64,000 nt of DNA from Bin55 sp965116055 (GTDB taxonomy: Bacteria; Pseudomonadota; Gammaproteobacteria; Pseudomonadales; Azotimanducaceae): positions 1 through 64,000 of the forward strand of contig OZ220466.1 of assembly GCA_965116055.1 (NCBI GenBank), read 5' to 3'. The notes beneath the pieces are model-generated. The model was not told the DNA's origin and did no database searches. It saw nothing but the letters and a program-made list of their open reading frames with translations. Both the position numbers and the translations under genes were made by a program. This document shows, in pieces, positions 36,726-45,948 of the stretch. Within the stretch, counting starts at the first letter, position 1. Every line of letters begins with the position of its first letter.

Positions 36726-37001
36726 CATAAAATCCATCATAAGAACGGAAACTCTCATATAAACAATATTAACACCGTGAACATGTAAAACCTCCACACG
36801 GGCCAGGGTGATTTTCAGACGGACTGTTACCGCTCATGCGAGGAATTATGCTGACCACCAGCGCGCCGTGGGCAGTCGTGCCGGTTCGGTGCATCACAGT
36901 AGTGCCTGAGCTGATGGTCAAGATAGGCATCAGAAATGAAGGTACACAGATCCAAGGTTTGTACTCAAACTGGTGCTCCGCGATATACTACTTGAAATGA
37001 G

Positions 37002-37096
37002 GGAACCCCTCAATACCTCCTAAAATTGATCTGAGAGTTGATTGACAAAGTGATAAGGTAATAAAATTAATGGGTTGATAAATATCATAAGATTCT
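37002..37096. mobile_element. MITE 1, partial diverged copy 2
   Basis: This segment repeats the left and central parts of the 36607 element, including the shared run CTCCTAAAATTGATCTGAGA with one change, but lacks the right inverted repeat. It lies 280 bases from the complete copy in the same orientation. Confidence 0.6.
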
Positions 37097-37124
37097 GGCG
37101 CACCCGGAGAAGCTAGCCTTATGA

Positions 37125-37301
37125 TACCCCATCAGCTTGTTAGGCACACCAGATGTTCAACGAATTGAACCGCCTCTCGAAAAGTTACCAGACATGCAAG
37201 ATCTCCTCGTAACATATAGCAAGCGGAAGCTCAACGTCATACGCCTTAACTACCACCCAGACAATGATGTTGAAAACACTTTCGACTTTGAGATCTACTA
37301 A
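37125..37301 (+). pseudogene. Short protein-coding relic, unidentified
   Basis: An open frame without a start reads 'GTPDVQRIEPPLEKLPDM' and ends 'LNVIRLNYHPDNDVENTFDF' shortly before a TAA. The composition looks like real protein, perhaps the end of a patatin-like phospholipase, but this is a weak impression. It is flanked by mobile-element debris. Confidence 0.2.
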
Positions 37302-37498
37302 CCAACTGATCTTATTACTTTTTCGTTTGTAGAACAGTAGCCCTCAGGTTGATTTAAGGGGATTTGGGGAAGGTTTTCTTAATATTTCTAGAAATTACAG
37401 CAGTATCAACAAGTTGAAAAACAACCACAAAATCAAGAGTTTCAATTTAAGCTATGACCATTAAATGACTGAATATAGTAAGGCTATTGTGTAATCAT

Positions 37499-37614
37499 AT
37501 GTTGATTTGGGCTAACATATGGATAAAATTATGTTCAACTTATTGATTTTGCTCATGATGAAGAGAAAAGCGTTCGAGACCTGGTTAACCCAAACCGCCG
37601 AGTTGACCGCCGCG
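37499..37614 (+). mobile_element. IS1595-family 5' end fragment (left arm of inverted repeat)
   Basis: These 116 bases are the reverse complement, with about ten differences, of 39664-39779. They include the start of the same transposase, here 'MMKRKAFETWLTQTAELTAA' without the stop codon present in the right copy. The fragment ends where IS1182 sequence begins. With the right copy it brackets the IS1634 segment. Confidence 0.75.
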
Positions 37615-37835
37615 CTTCCTCCTGCATCCGCCCGTAACTCATCGCCAACTTGCCAAAGTTCGCCACGCGCAACTCGGACGCCAACCGTACCACCTCTACA
37701 AACAGGCACTTGAAGTCCGCCAGATGACGCCGACGGAACTCGCAGATCGTTCGATGGCTCGGAAAGTTCCCCGCCCCCAGGAACCGATACGCCACGTCTT
37801 CCTCCATCTTGCGCGCCAGACCGACTGGCGCGCCG
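37615..37835 (-). pseudogene. IS1182-family transposase N-terminal fragment (copy B)
   Basis: On the minus strand this encodes 'FLGAGNFPSHRTICEFRRRH' and 'LADFKCLFVEVVRLASELRV', followed by 'KLAMSYGRMQEEARR', all typical of the DUF772/N-terminal region of IS1182 transposases. Part of the central region ('DGTK...') has been deleted. Both ends are fused to other IS fragments. Confidence 0.75.
37811..37833. repeat. Hairpin at the IS1182/IS1634 junction
   Basis: A perfect 9-base inverted repeat GCGCGCCAG / CTGGCGCGC with a 5-base loop sits exactly where IS1182 fragment B joins the truncated IS1634 gene. It may be a recombination scar or a deletion hotspot. Confidence 0.55.
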
Positions 37836-39260
37836 CTTGGCATTGATCTGGCCGACTGCCGGGAGGAGAGCCGGGTCGCCATCGGCGTGCGGGAGGCCTT
37901 CGGCGCCGTCTACACCCATGTTGGCTGGGATCGCCTGTTGGGCGCACGCCGCCAGAGCGCCAATCGCATGATCAAGGAGTTGGTCCTGGCTCGGATCGCC
38001 CAGCCGCAGTCCAAGCGGGCCACCGTGCGCGAGCTCGGCCATCATGGCGAGCTGTCCCTGAACCTGGACTCGGTCTATCGCAGCATGGACCGGATTGATG
38101 AAGCCCTGATCCGGGGGATTTGCCGGCGTTCGCGGGAAGTCACCGAGACCCTGCTCCCGGGGCCGCTGACGGTCGTTTTCTACGATACGACGACCTTGTA
38201 CTTCGAGAGCGAGCAGGACGACGAACTGCGGCGCAAGGGCTACAGCAAGGATGGCAAGCCGAGCCGGGTCCAGGTGCTGTTTGCCTTGCTGGTGACCCCA
38301 CAGGGCCTGCCCGTGGGGTATGAACTGTTTCCGGGGGACCGTTACGAAGGCCATACCCTGATCACCGCTCTTGAAGCGCTGGAGAGGCATCATGAGGGGG
38401 TGCAGTTCACGGTCGTGGCCGATGCCGGGATGATCAATAAGGCGAACGAGGAAGCCTTGCAACAGCGGGGTACGCCGTACATGCTCGGCGCCCGGTTGAA
38501 GACCCTGCCGGCGGCGCAGCAGCGTGCGGTCCTGGAGCAGGAAGGCTACCGCACATGGCCCCGGCAGGGGTCTTCGGAGACCATGGGTCGCTTCCGGTGC
38601 CTACCGGATGGTAAGCGCACGCTCCTGGTCACGTGGTCGCCGCGCCGGGCCCGCAAGGATGCCCACGACCGGGCGCGGCGCATCGGGAAGTTGCAGGCGC
38701 GTTTGAGCAAGAACCGTGGGACGGCTTCCTACAGCCACTGCGGTGCGGCGCAGTTCCTGGACTTCCCCGACGGGCAGGTGGCGCTGAACGAGGACAGGAT
38801 CGCCCAGGCAGCCCGCTGGGATGGCCTGCGAGGCATCATCGCCTGGGGCTGCGACCAGACTGACCCGAGTGAGTTGATCGTCCAGTACTGCAGGCTGTCG
38901 GAAATCGAAGCTTGCTTCCGCACCAACCAACATGACCTGAGCATCCGCCCGATCTTCCACTGGAAGCCACGCCGGGTGCAGGCGCACATCGCCATCTGCT
39001 ACATGGCCTTCTGCTGTCTGCAGCATCTGCGCTATCGACTGGAGGTACAGGGGCAGCGGATGAGTCCGGATCGCATGCGCCGGGCATTGAACGCCTTGCA
39101 GATCAGCATTCTGTACGACACGAAAGGCTCAAGAAGGTTCGGCCTCCCCAGCGCCTCCTCAACCGATGCCCGGGCGATCTACCGCACGCTGGGGATGCAC
39201 TGGAACCTTGCGCCATTCCCCTACACGCCACCGAGGAAGCCGCGACCGACCAAAGCATAA
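37836..39260 (+). pseudogene. IS1634-family transposase, 5'-truncated
   Basis: The frame is open from 37809 to 39260, and IS1634-like sequence begins near 'LADCREESRVAIGVREAFGA'. It contains the DDE core of IS4-superfamily transposases: 'VVFYDTTTLYFESEQ' with the first aspartate, 'FTVVADAGMINKANEEAL' with the second, and 'YCRLSEIEACFRTNQHDL' with the catalytic glutamate region. The C-terminus is complete. About 80 N-terminal residues usual for the family are missing at the junction with IS1182 sequence. The GC content is far higher than in cas1. Probably inactive, although the catalytic part is unbroken. Confidence 0.8.
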
Positions 39261-39285
39261 CCGTCTTCCCCGATTCCCCGCCCAT

Positions 39286-39723
39286 CTAATGGGCGACAGC
39301 GCCCAGCATTTGTAGTGCCCTTTTTAAGGTCGGTTCATTTAATATCAATAGCTTATGAGATAAAAAGTCTGAAGTCAAGAACATCATCCGCTTGTGCATG
39401 CACGCTTGATAAGCCATCCAGGTCGACTTGAAACGCAACCGCGCCAACGGTGTGCCCGTCAATGCCGTGAAGGTCTTGCCACAGGGTGCTGCGCGGCAGC
39501 GAAACCGCACCAGGCCCGCGCTTTTCCCATGCCGCACCACCCCTTTGCTACCACAGTGGATGCATGTCCGCGACGCAAGTAGCGACGCTTCCCGCGCCTG
39601 CACCGCCGCGGGCAGTTCATCGGTCTTCTCCGTTTGGAGCGACTTGACCACCTTCCGCTTCTGTGCAGCGGTCAACGCGGCGGTTTAGGTCAACCAGATC
39701 TCGAACGCTTTTCTCTTCACCAT
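39286..39723 (-). pseudogene. IS1595-family transposase, N-terminal part
   Basis: The minus strand encodes 'MVKRKAFEIWLT', a TAA stop at codon 13, then an open frame with a zinc ribbon (CIHCGSKGVVRHGKSAG ... FRCRAAPCGKTFTALTGTP) and 'LARLRFKSTWMAYQACM', typical of the first third of IS1595 transposases. The catalytic ISXO2 domain is missing; the sequence ends at the IS1634 segment. Inactive. Confidence 0.8.
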
Positions 39724-39779
39724 GAGCAAAATCAATAAGTTGAACATAATTTTAATCATGTGTTAGCTCGAATCAACAT
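39664..39779 (-). repeat. Right arm of a 116-bp inverted repeat (IS1595 5' end)
   Basis: This is the inverted partner of 37499-37614. Together the arms bracket about 2 kb that holds IS1182 fragment B, the hairpin, IS1634 and the rest of the IS1595 fragment. The same bases include the first codons of the IS1595 transposase. Confidence 0.8.
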
Positions 39780-39792
39780 TTAATTACATAAG

Positions 39793-39842
39793 AGCCCTAC
39801 ATGAATATGATCCCGTATTCAGTTTCTAGGCGCAGGCTCTAG
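39793..39842 (-). mobile_element. IS1182-family terminal fragment (copy C)
   Basis: Fifty bases that match 33225-33274, the transposase-proximal end of IS1182 copy A, ending in GGCGCAGGCTCTAG. It is probably the other end of the element from which fragment B derives, cut apart by the IS1595/IS1634 insertions. Confidence 0.7.
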
Positions 39843-40452
39843 CCGATCCCACGGAACGGTATCTGCGTGTCCATGTGGCGACTCACTGCCCCGAACAGAT
39901 GGCGCGAAGATATCGGACCCTCAATCGCGACATCTTGCCCGCGCTGGGAGGGAAGCGTCTTGGTGAGGTCAAGCGGCCCGCAAGAACTTTCTGACGCCTG
40001 AGGAATGGCGACGGCTCAGCCCAGACGATGCGCGAGGTGGAAGCCTCCGACGCGCGATGCAGGCCCGGCTCTTGCGATGTTGTGCCTGCTGAAGCTTACC
40101 GGCTACCGCAAGGAAGAAATACTGACACTTGAATGGGAGGCTGTCGATCTTGAGGGAGCGAAATCAGGCTCCCCGATAGCAAGACCGGGCCACGCTCGGT
40201 GGTGCTGGAACCTGACGCGGTACGGGGCTTGAGGCTATTCACCCAGTGCGCGGGCGGGTTTGAATGACATGCGCATCCATGACCTCAGACATAGCTTTGC
40301 CTCGCGCTCTTGGCGAGTCGCTCCCCATGATCGCGTGTTTGCTGGGGCATCGCGAGACCGAGACCACAGCACGTCATACTCGTCTCAACCGCGTTTTCAT
40401 CCATGAAGCGGCAGTCTGGGTTGCCGGGCGTATTGCGGAGGATATTCTGTAG
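39843..40452 (+). pseudogene. Tyrosine recombinase/integrase, degenerate
   Basis: Plus-strand pieces of a phage-type integrase occur in several frames: 'ERYLRVHVATHCPEQMARRY' with 'DILPALGGKRLGEVKR' (core-binding part), 'FLTPEEWRRLSPDDA', 'TGYRKEEILTLEWEAVDLEG' (first catalytic arginine region), 'MRIHDLRHSFAS' (His-x-x-Arg) and 'LLGHRETETTARHTRL' (LLGH plus a position where the tyrosine is His). Multiple frameshifts and a deletion show it is dead. It lies between the IS debris and the end of cas8g, a plausible scar of the event that brought in the effector operon. Confidence 0.75.
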
Positions 40453-40613
40453 AGTCTGTTCAGGAAGCGGCGGCAATCCCGAGCACCCGGAGCTGCAGTA
40501 CACGGCAAGGATTTTCGCATCTTGATTGGCGGAATAACTTCGTCAATATCAGGATAGATGAACACGCATAGTCTTATATGCAGTGAATCCGTTCAGAAAC
40601 TTGACATGAACTT

Positions 40614-41597
40614 TCAGCCCATAATCGGAGTTTCCGGGATCGCCCTCGTGACGTTCATGAATCTTCCGGTCGAGATTTTCCGTGCCTGGAGAACCTCGAC
40701 GATGTCGAGAGCGTCAAGCGTCTCTTGGCACCCAAGATTCGGATGTCCTAGCAACACTCGAATACAGGCAAGGCTGATCGGTGCCCGCCAAATCGGCCAT
40801 CGGAAGATGAAGCTGCCGTCAATCTCGCGACGGCCGCCGAGCATGACTAATCTCACCCGACCAAGCCGCATCCTCGGAGCGACGGTCAGCACGGAAAGGC
40901 CGACCGCGGCAAGCCGGTTTGCGCCATGTTGCGTGGTTTCTTTCGTTTTGGGGTCGGTTGGATCGCGGGCACGCAGAGCATAGCGGATATCTTCGTTTGG
41001 ATCCCAACGAAAAGACTGTGTGCCATCTGGACGCTTCCAAGGCGTAAACAGAGCCTCGCGCAAGCAATCCGTCTCGGGGACCGTGACTTTGTTTCGTCCC
41101 TTGCCACGGTATGGGGGAATTTTTTGTTGCGGAACCGAAGCGAGGCGTTCCAGAAAGTGCTGATGCCCTTGGCCGAACATGAGGCAAAGCGGCGTTGGCT
41201 CCGCCTTCTTGCGGTCGCGCAATACAGCCGCGTCGCTGACGAGGGCCGCCCATAGATCAGCGATGTAACCGCCTCGGTCTACCGTTCCGACGGCCTTCCG
41301 CAGGCTTCCGGTTGCATCCGCTGGAGAGAGTGTCAGGTCTTTGAGGCCGTCGAATTCGTGGCCCCGGACCAAGAGATCAAGTCCCTCGGCAGCTGCTTCG
41401 GCCACGGCGTTCGCATCAATATCCTTCGGGGTTCGTAAAGCCGGGCGAAGGGGAGGGTCGTTGACTGTCCAGAAGACGCGCGTACGCCAATTCGATCGCG
41501 CCTTGTCAAGAACACGAAGCAATCCTAACAATGCTATGAAGGCGAGGAGATTGTCTGGTTCCAACCCGTCAAGACGGTGGGTTGCGAAGGGGATCAT
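40614..41597 (-). CDS. Type I-G CRISPR effector subunit, Cas8g/Csx17-Csb3 group
   Basis: This gene is fourth in the effector operon. Its ATG at 41597 overlaps the cas3 stop (ATGA); a longer frame to 41711 would run into cas3 and is less likely. The 327-residue protein starts 'MIPFATHRLDGLEPDNLLAF' and 'LALLGLLRVLDKARSNW'-like, which I associate with the type I-U/I-G large-subunit group (called Cas8u2, Csb3, Csx17 or Cas8g in different schemes). I cannot say which exact subfamily. It would recognise the PAM and help hold target DNA. The C-terminus is not obviously truncated, although mobile debris follows 160 bases downstream. Confidence 0.7.
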   Translation of the reverse strand: MIPFATHRLDGLEPDNLLAFIALLGLLRVLDKARSNWRTRVFWTVNDPPLRPALRTPKDIDANAVAEAAAEGLDLLVRGHEFDGLKDLTLSPADATGSLRKAVGTVDRGGYIADLWAALVSDAAVLRDRKKAEPTPLCLMFGQGHQHFLERLASVPQQKIPPYRGKGRNKVTVPETDCLREALFTPWKRPDGTQSFRWDPNEDIRYALRARDPTDPKTKETTQHGANRLAAVGLSVLTVAPRMRLGRVRLVMLGGRREIDGSFIFRWPIWRAPISLACIRVLLGHPNLGCQETLDALDIVEVLQARKISTGRFMNVTRAIPETPIMG

Positions 41598-44503
41598 GAA
41601 GCCGACTCCTCTTCGGAGGCTCGATGGTCCGCGAGACGCAAAATCGCTTCCAGGTACGCCAAGCCCCAGATTCCGTAGCATCGCTTCAACTGTTCGAAGA
41701 GAGAGGGCCAATCTGCTCCGCCAAAGTCGAATCCCAGCGATTGCGGCCCCGACTCGTCCTCCGGCAATCGCCAGTTAGCGACATCAAGGCACGGCAATGG
41801 CGGCTCGGGAGCAGGGTCAAGAAAATTGAAGAAAGGTCGACCCAGACCGTGGTGGCTCCCGATGAGCCAGAGGACGAGGGCTGGATCGTGCGCTGTGGTG
41901 AAGTTGGGATGTGTCCGCGCCATTTGTACCGACAACGCCTCATGACGCCATCCTCTGGGCAGCCTGGCACGCGTCCAAGCCTGCGGCGACCATGAGTGGC
42001 AGCTCTTGGCTAACGGCCTGCCGTCGGGCAGATTCCAAGGATCGCCACCCGCAAGCATGGCCTGGAACCGTGGGTCGGCTTTGCCGGCGTCGTGAAGGTA
42101 CGCCGCGAGACGAAGGTCGGCCCTGACTTTATCGTCGAGATCGAGCACCTCGGCAAATCGCGACGCAAATTCGGCGACATGATTTCCATGCTCATCAAGA
42201 CCTACTGGCCGGCTGGATGTGTACGAAGCCGAGTCATCCTCTGTCGTAGGAGCGTGCACGGATGAATCATGCAGTTCGGGTATCCCGCGCTCGGCGACGA
42301 GAATCGCGCCTCCCTTGGATCCATCGGCATAGGGAAAGTGAGTGTCAATGCGTCCCTTGGCAAGGCGAAGCGCATCCAGTGCCATCCGCACATCACCGAA
42401 CAGAGGGCCGGCTTGCGTTTCATCTTCCGACACTTCGGACGGAAGTGCCGCGATCAGGTGATCCACCAGATCTGAGCCATTGATGTTCTCGTCAATAAGC
42501 AAGTCCGATATGCGTTGCCCTTGGCCTCCCAACCGCACGAGGTCGGGTGCGATGCGGACAGCGCAACGCTGGCCCCAGTAGGGCTTCGCCGCTTGATTGG
42601 CGACATCGACAACGCGTGAACTGGATTCCGGAGCCCAACCGAAGCTGTCGCAGCCACCGTAATCGGACGGAACAACCAACAGATCGCCTGGCCGCAAATC
42701 GTTTGCGCTTACGACGCGCGTGTAGGGGTCGTCGTGACCCGACCAGCGGAAAGCACACTTCGAGGCTTGCGGAGGGCGGGCGGAACGCGTTTCCAGTTCC
42801 CGTTCGGGCACATCCGAAATGTCGGCGCGTCCACCTTCGGCGTGATGCAGCCACGCGCGAGCGACCCAGAGTGGGAGTTCGACAGCCTCGTTAGCGCGCG
42901 GTGGGAGCAGCCGGATCACTTGCTTCAGATTGACGCCGGTTTCGCCGGCAAGATCCGCTTTGGAGATGTCGCTACGCCAGACGATGGAAACGCCGGCTGC
43001 CGAGCGCTCCGCACCATGAAGAAACAACCCGACATCGGGATCCGCTGCCGGCGGCGGTGAAGTTTGCGACCACAGGTACAGATAGGCGGGCATGAGAACT
43101 GGCGCGTCGGGGCGATCCGGCGCGAGTTGATCGGGATCGAGTTCGATTTCCTTCAGCCGTTCGGGCAACGCCTCTACACCGAAGTCCACCGTATCCCCCT
43201 CCGCGATTGCCTTGAGTGCGTCCCAAGTGAGACGGATTCGGTTACCATAGACCGGATCGTCGCCCTTCTTCTCGATGTCCTCGGACAGCGCGATGATGGC
43301 ACCTTCGGCATCAACCAGCCGTGCGGCGCGGTTCAAGCGACCGAAACGCTGGCGGAGGGCATCAAGGGAAGCCGCTTGGGTCACGAGGCCATCGAGATCC
43401 AGATCGACGCCAACTTCTAGGCACTGAGTCGCGACGACGAATAGCGGTTTAGCCTCCGCGCGCTTGCGTTCTCCGGTACGGAAGGGAGCGAGAGATTTCG
43501 CAATGGAATCCCGATCGACTCCGCGAGACCTCCCGATCATCAGCACCGCATCGGTCAAGTTATCGTCATCAAGCACGGTGAAAATATCTCGCGCCAGCGC
43601 GACTCGATTGACGACGATGCCCACCGCGGCGGGATGAACGCCCCGCTCGCGCAACCGATCGGCCATCTCGCGCGCCTCACACGCAAATGTCTTGGCGACC
43701 GCTCTCACATCGCCGCGAACAGGCGGTCTGAGCGCGGCTTGCTTACGCACAAGGAGTCGCTTGCTCAGTTCAGGATCCCTTTTGTCTTCATCGGATAGTG
43801 CGAGCGAGCCTTCCGTCTTGCTCCCTGGCGTGGCGGACAAGAGCGCAACTTTAGTTTCGGCTCGACCGAGCATACACACTGCATCGAGCGTTTGCCGGAA
43901 CGGCTCAGCGAGATGAACTTCGTCCAACAGGATCAGACTGTCGGTGCCTAGCAGCCCCGCGTGTACAGGCTTCATGCGGTCGGACACTCCGTATCCGCGG
44001 AATAGCAGCCGTGATCCCACCTGATCAACGGTGGAACACAGAATGGTGGGTTGCGTCGGCGTACGCGCCCAATCGTGCTCCAACGGCACCCCACCCCGGA
44101 GCCGTTGGGCGACCAGTGGGGGGCCGTGCTTGCCTGCTAATCTCTTAAGGCGCTGTGCTACTTCCGCGACAATCCCGCATCTGGTAAGCTTTTCGTGAAG
44201 GCTGTCACTAAGCGCCTTGGCAATTTTCTGAGCGCGGGCAAACCCGTCATCCACAACAAGACGCCGGTCAACGACGAGCACAATTCGCAACGCCGCCTTG
44301 GCTGGCGCATTGGTGCACAATGCCAAATGAAATACAGCTGCGTCAAGGGCCGCCGTCTTTCCTGAGCCAGTCGGCAGATCCAACACGCGTGGCCACTTGT
44401 TGGAATCGGCGAGACGGTTGACCAAGGCTTGTTGCCAAGGAAATGGTTCGCACCTATGAACAGTTCGAAAATACTCAGCGAAGTCGGTAGGTTCAAGGTT
44501 CAC
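41594..44503 (-). CDS. cas3: Type I-G Cas3 helicase-nuclease with C-terminal HD domain
   Basis: Cas3 is recruited to the target-bound effector to unwind and degrade DNA. I start it at GTG 44503, two bases after the csb2 stop, giving 969 residues; the frame continues upstream inside csb2, which is unlikely to be used. Helicase motifs come first: Walker A 'DLPTGSGKT' (residues 42-50), DEVH (194-197) and motif VI 'RQRFGRLNRAARL'. The HD nuclease domain is at the C-terminus, with 'AYLHDAGKADPRF' (His804-Asp805), 'RHEALS' and 'IGSHHG'. Helicase-then-HD order is the hallmark of the GSU0051-type Cas3 of subtype I-G. All motifs look intact. GC-rich. Confidence 0.94.
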   Translation of the reverse strand: MNLEPTDFAEYFRTVHRCEPFPWQQALVNRLADSNKWPRVLDLPTGSGKTAALDAAVFHLALCTNAPAKAALRIVLVVDRRLVVDDGFARAQKIAKALSDSLHEKLTRCGIVAEVAQRLKRLAGKHGPPLVAQRLRGGVPLEHDWARTPTQPTILCSTVDQVGSRLLFRGYGVSDRMKPVHAGLLGTDSLILLDEVHLAEPFRQTLDAVCMLGRAETKVALLSATPGSKTEGSLALSDEDKRDPELSKRLLVRKQAALRPPVRGDVRAVAKTFACEAREMADRLRERGVHPAAVGIVVNRVALARDIFTVLDDDNLTDAVLMIGRSRGVDRDSIAKSLAPFRTGERKRAEAKPLFVVATQCLEVGVDLDLDGLVTQAASLDALRQRFGRLNRAARLVDAEGAIIALSEDIEKKGDDPVYGNRIRLTWDALKAIAEGDTVDFGVEALPERLKEIELDPDQLAPDRPDAPVLMPAYLYLWSQTSPPPAADPDVGLFLHGAERSAAGVSIVWRSDISKADLAGETGVNLKQVIRLLPPRANEAVELPLWVARAWLHHAEGGRADISDVPERELETRSARPPQASKCAFRWSGHDDPYTRVVSANDLRPGDLLVVPSDYGGCDSFGWAPESSSRVVDVANQAAKPYWGQRCAVRIAPDLVRLGGQGQRISDLLIDENINGSDLVDHLIAALPSEVSEDETQAGPLFGDVRMALDALRLAKGRIDTHFPYADGSKGGAILVAERGIPELHDSSVHAPTTEDDSASYTSSRPVGLDEHGNHVAEFASRFAEVLDLDDKVRADLRLAAYLHDAGKADPRFQAMLAGGDPWNLPDGRPLAKSCHSWSPQAWTRARLPRGWRHEALSVQMARTHPNFTTAHDPALVLWLIGSHHGLGRPFFNFLDPAPEPPLPCLDVANWRLPEDESGPQSLGFDFGGADWPSLFEQLKRCYGIWGLAYLEAILRLADHRASEEESAS

Positions 44504-44505
44504 GG

Positions 44506-45948
44506 TCAATGCTTCACACCTCGGCAAAGGCCGAGACCCGTGAATCTTCCCGCACCGAGAAGGACTGGGCCTCCCACACTCTGATTGAACTCGATGATGG
44601 CGTGAACCAGCTGCCGGCTTTCCAGCGATTTGGGGAGTTTCCATCGGGTCCAGGGTGGCTCGCCCGCCAACGGTCGCGCGGGTGGCACGCCTTGGACCGC
44701 TGGGTGTTTGCCGACCCGAATCCGGTCAAGGTCAGGACGCGGTAGCCCTGTATGCTCGCAAGCTCGCGCGACAAGTTCCCGCACTTCGGCACCATCCTTT
44801 CGTCTGAGGTGCCTGTCCAGCACGATGGGCGTGACACTGGCCCACTGAGCTGATTCCTCAAGGTAAGGCTTGGCATGGAGCGATCGCCTGTTATTTCCAT
44901 CAATTGCCGTGGGCGCAAGATGCAGCGGCTTGCGAAGAGGCGACCCTCTCAAGGTCAGTACACGTCGTTGCTCGTTCGCGCGGTAGGGTGCCACCGTCTC
45001 GAATGCAGTACGGAACCCTTCAATTTGAAGTAGCATCTTGCCAGATGGCGGAATTACGGCGAAGCCGAAAACACGGCCATCGGCATGAGGAGAGTCCACG
45101 AAAGCCATCGGCGCTATGGACAGGTGAGGAAGTTGCGTCGGCGTTCTATCAAATGCATGCCCTGATACGATTTCGGGGATCTCGCCACCTAAGCCAGCCC
45201 TCCGGTACCCAGCCATCAACGCCTGCCGCAAAAGGCGGCCGACGAGAGCCGACGCTCGAATATCGGGCACCTCGCCGCCCACGGCTTCTAAGATCAGCCA
45301 TTCAGTGGGCAGTTCGGGCGATGGCGCATGTTCTGCGAAAATGGGTGCACCGGGCCGGATCGCGGGGCGCTCGGGTCTGGCATGGTGTGCTTCCTCGAGT
45401 TCACGCAACCGTCCGGGGTAGACCCGGCGGCGTGCTGGCATCGTTTTACGTTCGGATTGCAAGGTGTCGCCAACAATGAACCGGCAACGCGTCAAGCTTC
45501 CGGAATGACCGACATATCCGACACAACTAGCGAGCGCATTCAAGGCATCGAAGGTCGCGGCGTCCGGCACTTTTGGCCAAGCCAGTTCCATGCTGGGATC
45601 GTCGGGTCTGGCTACCGGAAAGCGCCGGGGCTGGCGTTGACGGTATTCCGGAAGAACCTTGAGATAGGTGTTCACCACCCTTGACATTTTTGGGTCATTC
45701 GGCGGCACGAATACATCGGGCGCGGTTCTGGCGCTGTGTGCACTGGCTCGAATGACTGGAGGCGGTTGTCCTTCAAGCCATTCCAGTGCCGTGCGCTCAA
45801 CAGGGAGCTCACCCCGGATTCCCCAAGCCGATGCCAGCGCCGAAAACACACGGTCAGGTTGCGGCGGCCAGTCAGGCGAATTGTTGCCCGGGCCATTTGC
45901 GGCACGACAAACGCCGGTCAGAAACTCGATTTCGAGCACAAGGCTCAT
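44506..45948 (-). CDS. csb2: Type I-G Csb2 (Cas5-Cas6 fusion)
   Basis: Csb2 (GSU0054 family) combines the Cas5 backbone role with Cas6-type processing of the repeat hairpin. The 480-residue protein begins 'MSLVLEIEFLTGVCRAA' and continues 'WPPQPDRVFSALASAWG', the RAMP-like start I expect for Csb2, and ends with a glycine-rich 'GGPVLLGAGRFTGLGLC' loop typical of Cas6-like RAMP domains. The ATG overlaps the csb1 stop (ATGA), and cas3 starts two bases after its own stop. Probably functional; the array repeats carry hairpins suited to such processing. Confidence 0.9.
   Translation of the reverse strand: MSLVLEIEFLTGVCRAANGPGNNSPDWPPQPDRVFSALASAWGIRGELPVERTALEWLEGQPPPVIRASAHSARTAPDVFVPPNDPKMSRVVNTYLKVLPEYRQRQPRRFPVARPDDPSMELAWPKVPDAATFDALNALASCVGYVGHSGSLTRCRFIVGDTLQSERKTMPARRRVYPGRLRELEEAHHARPERPAIRPGAPIFAEHAPSPELPTEWLILEAVGGEVPDIRASALVGRLLRQALMAGYRRAGLGGEIPEIVSGHAFDRTPTQLPHLSIAPMAFVDSPHADGRVFGFAVIPPSGKMLLQIEGFRTAFETVAPYRANEQRRVLTLRGSPLRKPLHLAPTAIDGNNRRSLHAKPYLEESAQWASVTPIVLDRHLRRKDGAEVRELVARACEHTGLPRPDLDRIRVGKHPAVQGVPPARPLAGEPPWTRWKLPKSLESRQLVHAIIEFNQSVGGPVLLGAGRFTGLGLCRGVKH

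Larger units (their letters stand above)
36481..37498. other. Degenerate AT-rich region upstream of cas4
   Basis: About 1 kb with no intact gene. It holds a miniature inverted-repeat element (36607-36725), a second partial copy (about 37002-37096), and a short protein-like relic (37125-37301). The promoter for the cas4-cas1-cas2 transcript should lie within the first 120 bases upstream of 36480 or within the miniature element. Confidence 0.5.

Noticed and set aside
37512..39026. Long minus-strand and alternate-frame ORFs across the IS1634 transposase
   Set aside because: GC-rich antisense shadows of a clear transposase; no protein family features.
40558..40983. Plus-strand ORF opposite cas8g
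   Set aside because: Antisense to a gene in a tight operon; composition not protein-like.
44904..45479. 191-codon plus-strand ORF opposite csb2
   Set aside because: Shadow of csb2 in GC-rich sequence; no start signal or motifs.
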